In this document: positions 33,330 to 41,894 of the stretch, in pieces
How positions within the stretch are numbered: the first letter of the stretch is position 1
Layout: every line of letters begins with the position of its first letter
Source of the DNA: G963674955 sp963674955
Lineage (GTDB): Bacteria > Desulfobacterota > Desulfovibrionia > Desulfovibrionales > Desulfovibrionaceae
Length of the DNA stretch: 64,000 nt
Direction: 5' to 3'
NCBI GenBank assembly: GCA_963674955.2
Contig: CAXXKR010000001.1
Location: 248,001-312,000, forward strand
Position numbers and translations under genes: made by a program
Notes under the pieces: generated by a model
What the model was told of the DNA's origin: nothing
The model's database searches: none
What the model saw: the letters and a program-made list of their open reading frames with translations, nothing else

Positions 33330-34076
33330 ATGAAGCGGTATCTGATTTTGTTTGTTTTGTTGGTGGTTCTGGCCCTTGTTGCGGCCTGTTCGGACGGAGA
33401 GGGCGACAAGGCCGCTCCCGAAAAGGAAAGCGTCGAGACATCCCAACAGGCGGAGCCGGACAAGTCTTCGGATGAGGCCGCCAAGGCCGCAGAGGAAGAA
33501 GCCAAGAAAGCCGAGGCGGCCGCCAAGCTGGAAGCCGAGCAGAAGGCCGCCGAAGAAGCGGCGCTGGCTGCAGCCAATGAAAAGGCGGCCGAGGAAGCCG
33601 CCAAGGCTGAAGCGGAAGCAAAGGCTGCAGAAGAGGCCGCCAAGCTGGAAGCCGAGCAGAAAGCCGCAGAGGAGGCCAAGGCTGCGGAAGAGGCCAAGCA
33701 GGCCGAAGCTGCGAAAAAGACGGAATCAGCCGCTCCCAAGGCTCCGTCCGGCCAGATGGTTCTCAAGGTTCCCACTGGCACGGGCACTCAGGCCCCGGTT
33801 GTCTTCATGCATTCCTGGCACGCCGCGGTAAACTGCGCGGACTGCCATCACAAGTGGGACGGCAAGGGAGCCGTGGCCAGCTGCTCTTCCAAGGGTTGCC
33901 ACGACAATGTCTGGACCGACGACACCATGACCTCGGTGCTGAAAAAGGGGCAGGACTCCTATTACCTGGCTTTTCATGACAGGAAGCCGAACAGCTGTCT
34001 GGGCTGCCACAAGGAACGCAAGAAGGCCGGACAGGCCGCCGGGCCTACAGCCTGCAGCAAGTGCCACAAGAAATAA
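33330..34076 (+). CDS. Tetrahaem cytochrome c3-type lipoprotein on a TolA-like stalk
   Basis: A 248 aa protein whose ATG follows CGGAGGAAGA. The lipobox is LVAACS. Residues ~40-145 are an Ala/Glu/Lys helix with repeats of AAKLEAEQKAAEEA, like the TolA stalk. Residues ~155-248 form a class III cytochrome c: four haem sites CADCH, CSSKGCH (CxxxxCH), CLGCH and CSKCH, with distal His in HSWHAAVNC and CHH. A long single helix tethering c3 to a membrane should let it reach across the periplasm. It likely shuttles electrons for hydrogenases or transmembrane redox complexes. No partner complex is encoded nearby. Confidence 0.9.
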   Translation: MKRYLILFVLLVVLALVAACSDGEGDKAAPEKESVETSQQAEPDKSSDEAAKAAEEEAKKAEAAAKLEAEQKAAEEAALAAANEKAAEEAAKAEAEAKAAEEAAKLEAEQKAAEEAKAAEEAKQAEAAKKTESAAPKAPSGQMVLKVPTGTGTQAPVVFMHSWHAAVNCADCHHKWDGKGAVASCSSKGCHDNVWTDDTMTSVLKKGQDSYYLAFHDRKPNSCLGCHKERKKAGQAAGPTACSKCHKK

Positions 34077-34098
34077 TTCTTTAGTTTCAAGAAGAAGG

Positions 34099-34130
34099 AA
34101 GGCCTCGTGCGATCAGTGCGGGGCCTTTTC
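34099..34130 (+). terminator. Possible terminator after the cytochrome c3 gene
   Basis: AAGGCC and GGCCTT flank a 17-base loop that ends with four T. It lies 22 bases past the stop. The long loop makes it less certain. Confidence 0.5.
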
Positions 34131-34142
34131 CTTTGGCCAAAG

Positions 34143-34169
34143 AAAAAGCCCGCCTGTTTCCGGGCGGGC
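34143..34169 (-). terminator. Rho-independent terminator after flaG
   Basis: On the minus strand GCCCGCC and GGCGGGC form a perfect seven-pair stem with an eight-base loop, followed by five T. It is 34 bases beyond the flaG stop. Confidence 0.85.
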
Positions 34170-34202
34170 CTGATGGTCGGTCGGGGTGGCGTGTCGGTCG
34201 GC

Positions 34203-34574
34203 TCAGACAGGTTTGTTCATCAGGGAACCGGCCAATTCTTTCATTGATGCGGACAACTTGAGCATGTCGTCCGGCGGCAGCTTGCGGATAAGCTTGTCGC
34301 TTTCCTGGTCCCGCACCTCCACCTGCACGGCTCCGGCCTCTTCGATCACCTTGATCCTGAGTTCAACTCCCTGGCTTTTCAGCTTGTCCTGAATTTCAGC
34401 CACGATTTTTTCAGTTGCGGCCTTGTCATGGGCCAACGATTCAGGCTTGCTTTCTGCGTTTTTCCTTGTTTCGGCAGTCTGCCTAAATTGCGGCTTGTCT
34501 GTGAGCGCCGGTCTGTTGACCAGCCTTTCACCAGTGGCCGCAAGCACTTGCATACCCTGGTTTTGAAGTTCCAT
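34203..34574 (-). CDS. flaG: FlaG-family flagellar protein
   Basis: A 123 aa protein. The C-terminal half matches the FlaG family: EKIVAEIQDKLKSQGVEL, AGAVQVEVRDQESDKLIRKLPPDDMLKL, in which the IRKLPPDD block corresponds to the usual IRQIPPEE. The N-terminus is variable as in the family. FlaG influences flagellar filament length and is normally expressed late. A FliA-type promoter upstream fits this. cheD lies upstream on the same strand. Confidence 0.9.
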   Translation of the reverse strand: MELQNQGMQVLAATGERLVNRPALTDKPQFRQTAETRKNAESKPESLAHDKAATEKIVAEIQDKLKSQGVELRIKVIEEAGAVQVEVRDQESDKLIRKLPPDDMLKLSASMKELAGSLMNKPV

Positions 34575-34635
34575 GTTCTCTGCCTCCCCCGTTTATCAGG
34601 TCGGTTGACCCGAATATTTTTGCTCATCAACCTAT

Positions 34636-34662
34636 TGATCGGTATTCCCGGCCAATTCTTTA
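34636..34662 (-). promoter_or_regulatory. FliA (sigma28)-type promoter for flaG
   Basis: On the minus strand TAAA (34659-34662) is followed by 15 bases and then ACCGATCAA, against the consensus TAAA-N15-GCCGATAA. It ends about 60 bases before the flaG start. Sigma28 control is expected for flaG. Confidence 0.65.
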
Positions 34663-34712
34663 GGGTGGGTGCGAGAAAAAAGAGGGATCGTCCAGAAAGC
34701 GGACTGGAAGAA

Positions 34713-35201
34713 TCAGGAGCCCAGGTATTTGATGCCCACTTCTCCGGTGTGGCTGTAGCAGATCAGCTTGCGGCCCCTGGTGCCGCCAACGCTGGAGGCT
34801 ACAATCTTTAGGTGGAGCTTGCCCAGCGTTTCCATGGCCACGTCCACGTTTTTGGAACCCATGCCCACTTCGCCGATGAACAGGCTGTTTGCGCCTCCGA
34901 AGACCTTGGCCCGGATGTCGGGCGGCATCAGCCCCCTGGTCAGGAATTCCTGGAAAAGTTGGGTTATGGCCGTGTCCACGAAGCGATAGGGCGTTTTAAG
35001 GATGTTTTCCTTTTTATAGTCGGCCCAGGAGGGGAGCAGGGCATGAAACAGTCCGCCCACCTTGGCCTTTGGGGCGAAGAGAACCACGGACACGCATGAG
35101 CCGAGCAGGGTGTCCACCCTTGTGGGTTTGTCGTATATCCCCCCCTCGCCGATTCCAAGACGGACAATGGCGAGGTTTCCGGTTTTATTTGGCGTGTTCA
35201 A
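34713..35201 (-). CDS. cheD: Chemoreceptor glutamine deamidase CheD
   Basis: A 162 aa protein of normal length. The catalytic Cys is in DTLLGSCVSVVLFAP, the His in GGLFHALLPS, and the Thr region in KVFGGANSLF. CheD deamidates Gln residues of chemoreceptors and interacts with CheC. No ATG fits near the N-terminus, so I take the TTG at 35201 with AAGG about 11 bases upstream. It fits the motility context of flaG and of the receptor at 56932. Confidence 0.93.
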   Translation of the reverse strand: MNTPNKTGNLAIVRLGIGEGGIYDKPTRVDTLLGSCVSVVLFAPKAKVGGLFHALLPSWADYKKENILKTPYRFVDTAITQLFQEFLTRGLMPPDIRAKVFGGANSLFIGEVGMGSKNVDVAMETLGKLHLKIVASSVGGTRGRKLICYSHTGEVGIKYLGS

Positions 35202-35329
35202 TCTGTTCTTGCCTTTGGTCCGGACCGGATCAGGCGCACCGGAGCGACACTCTTGTTTAAACGCGACTATATATGTACTTATTAACGGACAATAGCATCG
35301 GCGGCAAGCCGGTTAAAAGGAGAATCGAC

Positions 35330-36811
35330 ATGGTCTGTTGCCTGGGCGCCAAACATGGAAACTGGTGCCGTGACTTGCCTACCAAGATCCTGACCGTGGA
35401 CGGCAGGGAAAAGGAATACTGCCTTTTTCACGCTCCGGCCGAGCAGAAATGGGAGAATGCGGAAAGCTTCAACAAGCTGGTGTTCTGGCGTCTCAAGGAG
35501 GCCAGCTTCAAGGGCGAATGGTGCCAGCTTGCGGGGACGGTGTTTCCGGAAGCCATTGATTTCAGCCTGTTCGACAGGGACAACCCCTTCCCTTCCGTGA
35601 ACTTCACCCAGGCCGTGTTCAAGGGGCGGGTCTTTGCGCGCTGGTGCGCATTTTCCGGCCCGGCCTTCTTTTCCGGAGCCTCCTTCGACGATGCCGATTT
35701 CCGTTGGGCCAGTTTTAATGAAGCCTACTTCATAGAAGCCATGTTCAACGGGAAGATCAGTTTTTCAGGCGCTTCCTTCAAGGGCCGAACATCCTTTGCC
35801 GAGTCCGGGTTCGGCGACAGGGCCAGTTTTTCAGGTGCCGTATTTTCGGACTTCGCCGCCTTTTCCGGCTGCCGGTTCGACCAGAACACGGACTTCGGTT
35901 CCGCATCCTTCGAGACCGTGGATTTCAGGGAAACGGTTTTTCCAAGGGCTGACTTTACCAAGGCTTCTTTCAAGGATGCCGATTTCTGGGGGGCCAAGCT
36001 TTCCGAGGCGGATTTTCGCTGGTCCAGAATGGAGCGGGCCGTATTCAACATGTCCAAAATTGGTTTGGCCAATTTCGAGGGTGCCGACTTCGGACAGGCC
36101 CATTTCGAGTGGACCGAGCTGGAAAGGGCCGATTTCAGCCGCAGCACGGTGTTCGGAAACGTGCGCATGGAACATGTGGACCTGACCAGGGCCTCATTCA
36201 TTGAATCGGACCTTCGCAATTTTCTTTTTTTGCGCTGCAAATGGCCTGAGGGCAAAGGACGCCGCATGCTTTTCGACGAGGCTTCCGGCAAGCCCCGGGA
36301 ACTTGTCGGCGACCTTTATTCACAGCTTTGCAAGCGCAGCAGGGACGAAGGCGACCACCAGGCCGCCTCGGACTGGCACTACGGACGCATGGAGATGTTC
36401 AGGAAGTCCGGGGCCTGGCGCAGGATTTTTCCCCTGTCCCTGACCAACCTCTACCGCTTTTGCTGCGGCTATGGGGGGAAACCGTTCAGAGCCCTTGTGA
36501 TTCTTTTTCTTTTGCTGGCCCTGTTCAGCGCAATAATGAATTATTCCGGCCTGGTGCCCAACAGCCTCCAGGCCCAGAACATGGCCGCCGACATGGGCAT
36601 TGAAAACGTCAGGCAGGTGTCCGTTTTGAGCCTGGAGCGCTACAAGCTGTTATGGATCAACAGCCTGGAACGGGCCATGTTCGTGGGCGAGCCCAGCTTT
36701 GTCCCGGCAACCTTCGGCGGTTCCCTGGTCACAAATCTGTTTACGCATTTCCTGATTCCGCTGCAGCTTTTTTTTCTGGCATTGTCCATACGGAACAGGT
36801 TCAGGCGTTAG
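35330..36811 (+). CDS. Pentapeptide-repeat membrane protein
   Basis: A 493 aa protein from the ATG at 35330 preceded by AAAGGAG. Residues ~70-310 are a run of more than 30 pentapeptide repeats of the A(D/S)F type (FSGASFDDADFRWASFNEAYF, ADFTKASFKDADFWGAKLS), which form a right-handed quadrilateral beta-helix. The N-terminal 60 residues carry Cys and His (VCCLGAKHGNWC, EYCLFH). The C-terminal third has two or three hydrophobic segments (ALVILFLLLALFSAIMNYSG, FLIPLQLFFLALS). The role of such membrane-tethered pentapeptide proteins is unknown. Confidence 0.9.
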   Translation: MVCCLGAKHGNWCRDLPTKILTVDGREKEYCLFHAPAEQKWENAESFNKLVFWRLKEASFKGEWCQLAGTVFPEAIDFSLFDRDNPFPSVNFTQAVFKGRVFARWCAFSGPAFFSGASFDDADFRWASFNEAYFIEAMFNGKISFSGASFKGRTSFAESGFGDRASFSGAVFSDFAAFSGCRFDQNTDFGSASFETVDFRETVFPRADFTKASFKDADFWGAKLSEADFRWSRMERAVFNMSKIGLANFEGADFGQAHFEWTELERADFSRSTVFGNVRMEHVDLTRASFIESDLRNFLFLRCKWPEGKGRRMLFDEASGKPRELVGDLYSQLCKRSRDEGDHQAASDWHYGRMEMFRKSGAWRRIFPLSLTNLYRFCCGYGGKPFRALVILFLLLALFSAIMNYSGLVPNSLQAQNMAADMGIENVRQVSVLSLERYKLLWINSLERAMFVGEPSFVPATFGGSLVTNLFTHFLIPLQLFFLALSIRNRFRR

Positions 36812-36835
36812 CCTCAAGAATGCGGGATACGACAC

Positions 36836-36858
36836 AAGGGGCCATCGGTCCCTTTTTT
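36836..36858 (+). terminator. Rho-independent terminator after the pentapeptide gene
   Basis: AAGGGGCC and GGTCCCTT pair around the three-base loop ATC, with one G-T pair, and run into TTTTTT. It lies 24 bases past the stop. Confidence 0.8.
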
Positions 36859-37001
36859 ATTTGAACGAACAAGCGGCAACTGCCTTCGGCTTCTTGATAA
36901 TAATCGTGGACTGGTGCAATATTAAAACGATGTATGTGATAAAGAATACATACTTCTGGTTTATGCGCTTGCCTAATAATCATAGCTTCGTGGGGGGGCT
37001 T

Positions 37002-37529
37002 ATGCAAAAGCCGAGTTTGTCAGTGATGTTCAGTTTGATCTCGCTTTTCTTCATTTCCGGTTGCGTGGTGGTGGCCGCCACAATGGTGGAGAATGACGAG
37101 GTTCTTTTGGTCAGGCACGGGTTTACCAAGTACAGCAAGGATTTGACCATAGGCGAGGCCTTTGACGCCTACAGCCACATTGGCGACATCATCACCTGGG
37201 ACGTGCTGGACGAAGAGGGCAAGGACAAAATGGTCAAGACCACGGTTCCGTACAAGGTGGAGGATGTCGAGTCCTTTTGTTCCAAGTGCACTGCTGCCGG
37301 GCTGGGTTTTGACGGCATGCGCTACGAAGTCTTTTTCAAGATCATCGAAAAGGATGACGAGGACGACACCTTTGCCCTGTCCAGCGCCTATTTCGTCCCG
37401 GAATGCGCCCTGGATGAGAAAGAGGGCAGGATCAGGGATTCCGGATTCGAGGGATTGAAGAGAATTTATGCGGACCTGTCCATCAAGGGCAGCCCGGTGC
37501 TCAAATCCGTTTGCAGCGGGTACAAATAA
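37002..37529 (+). CDS. Hypothetical lipoprotein
   Basis: A 175 aa protein; I take the ATG at 37002, preceded by a G-rich run, because it starts a lipoprotein signal (SVMFSLISLFFISGC). The mature part is acidic with four Cys (ESFCSKCTAAGLGF, VPECALDE, KSVCSGYK). No family is recognised. It sits 15 bases before the TatT gene, so it may belong to the TRAP operon and act at the outer membrane. Confidence 0.75.
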   Translation: MQKPSLSVMFSLISLFFISGCVVVAATMVENDEVLLVRHGFTKYSKDLTIGEAFDAYSHIGDIITWDVLDEEGKDKMVKTTVPYKVEDVESFCSKCTAAGLGFDGMRYEVFFKIIEKDDEDDTFALSSAYFVPECALDEKEGRIRDSGFEGLKRIYADLSIKGSPVLKSVCSGYK

Positions 37530-37544
37530 TTATCCGGAGTTCAC

Positions 37545-38423
37545 ATGAATCTCGGGTTTAGAGGCTTTTTCGTATTTTTGTCCGGACTTGCCCTGGTTCT
37601 TGTCCTTTCCGGATGCGGCTCACTGATGCGCAGTGCGACCAAGCCTATAATGGACAACATGTCCAAGTCGGTGATGAAGCAGCGAGACCTTGAGCTGGTG
37701 CGCATGGGAGCGCCCGCCTATCTGATCATGATCGACGGGTTTCTGGAGGGGTCGCCGGACAGCGTGTACCTGCTGTCCAGCGCGGCCAAACTCTACGGCG
37801 CATACGGTTCGGCCTTCGCCCTTGGACGGGACGATGAGCAGGCCCGGCTGATGACGGCCAAGGCCAAGGAGTACGCGTTCAAGGCCGCGTCCCTGGAAAA
37901 CGAGACCTTTGCCCGTCTGCACGCCGCCCCGCCCATGGAGTTCCAGGCTGTACCGGCTGCTTTTGAAAAGGGCGACGAGGCCCTGTTGCTTCTGGTTATC
38001 AACTCCTGGGCGGGTTACATCAGGGCCCGGCCCGGCAGTTGGGAGGACATAGCCGACCTGCCCAAGATCGAGGCCCTGACCGAGCGGCTGCTGGAATTGG
38101 ACGAGACCCACTACTACGGCGCGGGCCACTTGATCATGGGCACCATCCGGACCCTGCTTCCGCCCTCCCTTGGCGGAAAACCGGATGAGGCCAGGGTGCA
38201 TTTCCAGAGGGCCATGGAGATTTCCGGCGGAGTCTTTCTTCAGACCCAGGTGGCCTACGCCTCGCGCTACGCCAGGACCGTCTATGACCGGGAACTGCAC
38301 GACCGACTGCTCCGGGAAGTCATGGAAACGCCCGTGGACGCAGTTCCTGAGCTTACGCTGCTGAACGCCCTGGCCAAAAGGGAGGCGGCCAAACTGATTG
38401 AGAGCGCGGACGAGTATTTTTAA
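37545..38423 (+). CDS. TRAP transporter TatT component lipoprotein
   Basis: A 292 aa protein with lipobox LSGCGS. It matches the TatT family (MKQRDLELVRMGAPAYLIMIDGFLEGSP, YGAYGSAFA, YGAGHLIMGTIRTLLPP, GKPDEARVHFQRAME), an all-helical TPR-like fold. In characterised systems TatT trimers bind the periplasmic DctP partner and probably enlarge the substrate reservoir. The family is encoded directly before DctP, as here, with a 13-base gap. Confidence 0.9.
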   Translation: MNLGFRGFFVFLSGLALVLVLSGCGSLMRSATKPIMDNMSKSVMKQRDLELVRMGAPAYLIMIDGFLEGSPDSVYLLSSAAKLYGAYGSAFALGRDDEQARLMTAKAKEYAFKAASLENETFARLHAAPPMEFQAVPAAFEKGDEALLLLVINSWAGYIRARPGSWEDIADLPKIEALTERLLELDETHYYGAGHLIMGTIRTLLPPSLGGKPDEARVHFQRAMEISGGVFLQTQVAYASRYARTVYDRELHDRLLREVMETPVDAVPELTLLNALAKREAAKLIESADEYF

Positions 38424-38436
38424 CATGGAGACAAAC

Positions 38437-39447
38437 ATGGCTCGCAGGTATTTGACGTTTGTTTTTTTGTTTTTTCTTTTGTCGGCAGCGTTTCCGGCCC
38501 TGGCCGGCGAGGGCTTCGGCCTGAAGATCGGCACCCTTTCGCCCGAGGGAACCATGCTGACCAAGGCCTTGCGCCAAGCCTCGGATGAGATAGGCGAAAA
38601 GACCCAGGAGCGGGTCTGCCTGAAGCTGTACACGGGCGGAGTCATGGGCGACGATTCGGTGATGCTCAGGAAGATGCGCGTGGGTCAGCTGCACGGCGCG
38701 TTTCTGACGCCGGGCGGGCTGAGCAGGGACTGTCCGGATTTTTCCATTCTGGCCATGCCTCAGATTATCGAGAGCTATGCCGAGGCGGACGCGGCCAGGG
38801 CCAGTGTGGAAAAGGTGCTCATGGGCAAGCTGGAAAAGTCCGGCCTGGTGAGCGCCGGAATCGTTGAGCTCGGATTTGTCTATCTCATGAGCAACAACGT
38901 CATTGCCGGAGCCGGAGACATAAAGGGCACCAAGCCCTGGAATCCGGAAGGAAACATTTTGGGCCAGGAGATTTTCGAGGCCTTTGGCGTCACACCCGTG
39001 AACCTGCCCGTGCCCGACGTGCTCACGGCCCTGCAGACCGGGATAATCGATACGGTTTTTTCCTCGCCGGTTGCCGCCGTGGCCCTGCAATGGTTCACTA
39101 AGGTGAAACACCTCACCGACGCTCCGCTGCTTTATTCATACGCAACCCTGGTCCTGGACGCCAAGGCCCTGGCGAATCTTTCGGAACAGGATCAAAAGGT
39201 CGTCGTGGATATTCTCTCGGCCCGGATGAAGGAGGTCGACAGGGGATCGCGCACCGCCAATGCTTCGGCCCGCGAGGCCCTGAAAAAGAACGGCATCGAG
39301 TTCGTTGCCGTGGACAAGGCCAGCATCGAGGAGTTGCGCAGGGTCACCGAGCCGCTGATCGCCAAGAGGCGTGATGACGGCACCTTCGACAAGGACATCC
39401 TCAAGGCCGTGTGCGGGGCCGTTGAAAAGGTCCGCAGCGGTCAGTAA
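38437..39447 (+). CDS. dctP: TRAP transporter substrate-binding protein (DctP family)
   Basis: A 336 aa protein starting at ATG 38437 behind GGAG; an ATG at 38425 is in frame. Signal peptide FVFLFFLLSAAFPALA. The family pattern includes KIGTLSPEGTMLTKALRQASDEI, LYTGGVMGDDSVMLRKMRVG, and FSSPVAAVALQWFTKVKHLTD with GTKPWNPEGN. The Arg of the usual binding site may be replaced in the KPWNPE region, but I cannot be sure without a structure. It binds a solute, usually a carboxylate, in the periplasm for the DctQM permease encoded next. Confidence 0.92.
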   Translation: MARRYLTFVFLFFLLSAAFPALAGEGFGLKIGTLSPEGTMLTKALRQASDEIGEKTQERVCLKLYTGGVMGDDSVMLRKMRVGQLHGAFLTPGGLSRDCPDFSILAMPQIIESYAEADAARASVEKVLMGKLEKSGLVSAGIVELGFVYLMSNNVIAGAGDIKGTKPWNPEGNILGQEIFEAFGVTPVNLPVPDVLTALQTGIIDTVFSSPVAAVALQWFTKVKHLTDAPLLYSYATLVLDAKALANLSEQDQKVVVDILSARMKEVDRGSRTANASAREALKKNGIEFVAVDKASIEELRRVTEPLIAKRRDDGTFDKDILKAVCGAVEKVRSGQ

Positions 39448-39471
39448 CCGTGATTCCGGAGTAGGCTGGCA

Positions 39472-39996
39472 ATGCTCAGGCTGATGCGCTCCCTGGAGAG
39501 CGGCCTTCTGGTTTTGGTTCTTGCCGTCATGATTCTGGCCTCGTTCAGCCAGATCGTGCTCAGGAATATTTTTGATTCAGGCCTGGTCTGGATCGGTCCA
39601 ATGCTCCGGCATCTGGTTCTGTGGATCGCCCTGCTCGGGGCCATGCTGGCTTCGAGAACCGCCAATCACCTGGCCGTGGACGTGGTCAACCATTTCTTGT
39701 CCGGCAGGCTCAAATCGACGGTCAAGGCCTTGACCTGCGCCTTCACCTCGGCCGTTTGTCTGGCCCTGACCTGGGCATCGGCCCTTTTCCTGCGAGACGA
39801 GATGGACTACGGGATGGAGGCCTTCGCCGGCATCGATTCCTGGATTTTGGAACTCATCCTGCCCATAGGCTTCGGCGTCATCGGAGTCAGATATCTGATC
39901 TTTACCCTTGGCCATAGCCGGGCCGTTGTCACGGGCCGGGGCTATGAACCAATGAAGGAAGACGGGTCGGTTCCCGCCGGGGAGGGAGGGGAGTGA
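39472..39996 (+). CDS. dctQ: TRAP transporter small permease (DctQ family)
   Basis: A 174 aa protein with four membrane helices. The family signature includes VLAVMILASFSQIVLRNIF, WIGPMLRHLVLWIALLGAMLASRTANHLAVDV and LILPIGFGVIGVRYL. It forms the membrane complex with DctM. Its stop overlaps the GTG start of dctM by four bases, so the two are translationally coupled. Confidence 0.93.
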   Translation: MLRLMRSLESGLLVLVLAVMILASFSQIVLRNIFDSGLVWIGPMLRHLVLWIALLGAMLASRTANHLAVDVVNHFLSGRLKSTVKALTCAFTSAVCLALTWASALFLRDEMDYGMEAFAGIDSWILELILPIGFGVIGVRYLIFTLGHSRAVVTGRGYEPMKEDGSVPAGEGGE

Positions 39997-41258
39997 TCTT
40001 CAAGCCGCTGTTCATACTGATGGCCCTGTTGGGCACGCCCCTTTTTGCGGTCATCGGCGGCCTGGCTCTTGTGGGCTTTGTCTCCAGCGGCATGGACCCG
40101 ACCGTGGTCATCATGGAGGTCAACCGCATGGTGGACACGCCGATTCTGGTGTCCATACCCCTGTTCACCTTTGCCGGCGAATTGATGGGCAAGGCGGGAA
40201 CCTCCAAGAGGCTCGTGGATTTTTCCAAGGCCCTGCTGGGCTGGATTCCCGGCGGACTGGGCATGGTGACCCTGGCTGTCTGCGCGGCCTTCACCGCCCT
40301 GACCGGAGCGTCGGGCGTGACCATCATCGCCCTGGGTTCGCTGCTCTACCCCTCCCTGAGGAGCGAGGGCTACGCCAAGAACTTCAGCCTGGGGTTGGTC
40401 ACCACTTCCGGCAGCCTGGGCCTTCTATTTCCCCCGGCCATACCCCTCATTCTTTTCGCCATCATCGCCAAGACAAGCGTGGACAAGCTTTTTCTGGCCG
40501 GGATAGTGCCGGGCCTGCTCATGATCCTGCTTCTTTCCCTGTACTGTTTCCGTCAGGGACTGGTGGGCAAGATTCCATTGCAGAAGTTCAGCCTGGCAGA
40601 GCTCGGACGGTGCGCCAGGAGAGCGGCCTGGGAGCTGCCTTTGCCCGTTATCATTCTCGGCGGCATCTATTCGGGATACTTCGCCCTGTCCGAGGCTGCG
40701 GCCGTGACTGCGGTCTATGTGCTGGTGGTGGAGTGCCTGATCTACCGGGATGTGGACTGGCGAGGCCTTTTCCCGGTGATGAAGAAATCCATGACCCTGG
40801 TGGGCGGCATTCTGATAATTCTGGCCCTGTCCCAGGCCTCCACCAACTACATGATCGACCAGGAGGTGCCCCAGAAACTGTTCGAGCTGGTCCAGGCCAA
40901 CATCACCTCCAAGCTGACCTTTCTGGTGGTTCTGAACCTGTTCCTGCTGGTCCTGGGCGCTATTCTGGACATCTTTTCGGCCATCGTGCTGGTGGTGCCG
41001 CTGATTCTGCCCATTGCCCAGGGCTACGGCGTCGACCCCCTGCACCTGGGCATCATCTTTCTGGCCAACATGGAGATCGGCTACTGCACCCCGCCTGTGG
41101 GGTTGAATCTGTTCATCTCCAGCTACAGGTTCAAGGAGCCCATCCTCAAGGTCTGCGCCGCGACCCTTCCCTTCCTGCTCATTCTGGCGCTGGTCGTGAT
41201 CCTGGTGACCTACCTGCCCGAGCTTTCCCTGTTTTTGCCGGGGATAGTCGGCGGGTAG
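39993..41258 (+). CDS. dctM: TRAP transporter large permease (DctM family)
   Basis: A 421 aa protein starting at GTG 39993 with GGAGGGAGGGGA upstream. About eleven to twelve membrane helices. Family landmarks are ISIPLFTFAGELMGKAGTS-like SIPLFTFAGELMG, GGLGMVTLAVCAAFTALTGASGVTI, GLLFPPAIPLILF and MEIGYCTPPVGLNLFI. It is the Na+- or H+-coupled transport subunit. It completes the TatT-DctP-DctQ-DctM set. Confidence 0.96.
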   Translation: MIFKPLFILMALLGTPLFAVIGGLALVGFVSSGMDPTVVIMEVNRMVDTPILVSIPLFTFAGELMGKAGTSKRLVDFSKALLGWIPGGLGMVTLAVCAAFTALTGASGVTIIALGSLLYPSLRSEGYAKNFSLGLVTTSGSLGLLFPPAIPLILFAIIAKTSVDKLFLAGIVPGLLMILLLSLYCFRQGLVGKIPLQKFSLAELGRCARRAAWELPLPVIILGGIYSGYFALSEAAAVTAVYVLVVECLIYRDVDWRGLFPVMKKSMTLVGGILIILALSQASTNYMIDQEVPQKLFELVQANITSKLTFLVVLNLFLLVLGAILDIFSAIVLVVPLILPIAQGYGVDPLHLGIIFLANMEIGYCTPPVGLNLFISSYRFKEPILKVCAATLPFLLILALVVILVTYLPELSLFLPGIVGG

Positions 41259-41338
41259 GGAAACGCAGGCCGGAGACCAGCACAACTAGCTAAAAAATAA
41301 GGGAATACAGGTTTCCGATAGGTTGTCGACGACAAGGC

Positions 41339-41833
41339 CTAGATGTTCAGGAGCGCGACCTTGCGCACGCGGCGTCCAAAGGCGATAGCCTTCTCGTCGT
41401 CCCACATGAAGACATCGATGGCTTTGGTGTAGCGCACGTTCATCAGGTCGTTGATTTCAAAGATGCCCATGCCCTCGATGCGCACCTTTCGGCCGAAGAC
41501 CCATCCCTGATCGAAGAGGTCGCGGGAGACTGCGATGGTGCCGGGACGGACTTTGCGCATGGACGCGGTAATGGTGGGGTCGTCGTCGCATTGCGAGGCT
41601 GTGGGGTTGTAGGCGGTGACAGTAACATCGTAGACCTGTTTTTTCAGGTCGGCCACGCGCTGAAAGACCTTGGCGTCCACGATCATTTCCTTTCTCGCCT
41701 CGGCCCTGTAGTGGACCAGGCCCAGGTCGTCGCGCAAGTCGGCTATCTCCCGTTCCTTGGCCCTGAGTTCGAGACCCATCCAGACCAGGGAGCAGGACAT
41801 GGTTATAAAGGCCAGGTAAGTGACGATGCGCAT
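41339..41833 (-). CDS. 3D-domain protein
   Basis: A 164 aa protein with an N-terminal hydrophobic segment (VTYLAFITMSCSLVWMGLE), then a coiled region, then a 3D domain: TVTAYNPTASQCDDDP, IAVSRDLFDQGWVFG, and the three-Asp signature in FEINDLMNVRYTKAIDVFM. The fold is related to lytic transglycosylase MltA. It is probably membrane-tethered, facing the periplasm, and acts on peptidoglycan. The start follows GGGG and TTTGAT. Confidence 0.88.
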   Translation of the reverse strand: MRIVTYLAFITMSCSLVWMGLELRAKEREIADLRDDLGLVHYRAEARKEMIVDAKVFQRVADLKKQVYDVTVTAYNPTASQCDDDPTITASMRKVRPGTIAVSRDLFDQGWVFGRKVRIEGMGIFEINDLMNVRYTKAIDVFMWDDEKAIAFGRRVRKVALLNI

Positions 41834-41894
41834 ATCAAACCCCGATACATTGGGGCTTTTGCATGGCCGGGTGCATTTGTCAAGGCGGGGCGTT

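Noticed and set aside
33352..33831. Arg/Pro-rich 159-codon frame
   Set aside because: An out-of-frame reading of the Ala/Glu/Lys stalk of the cytochrome c3 gene.
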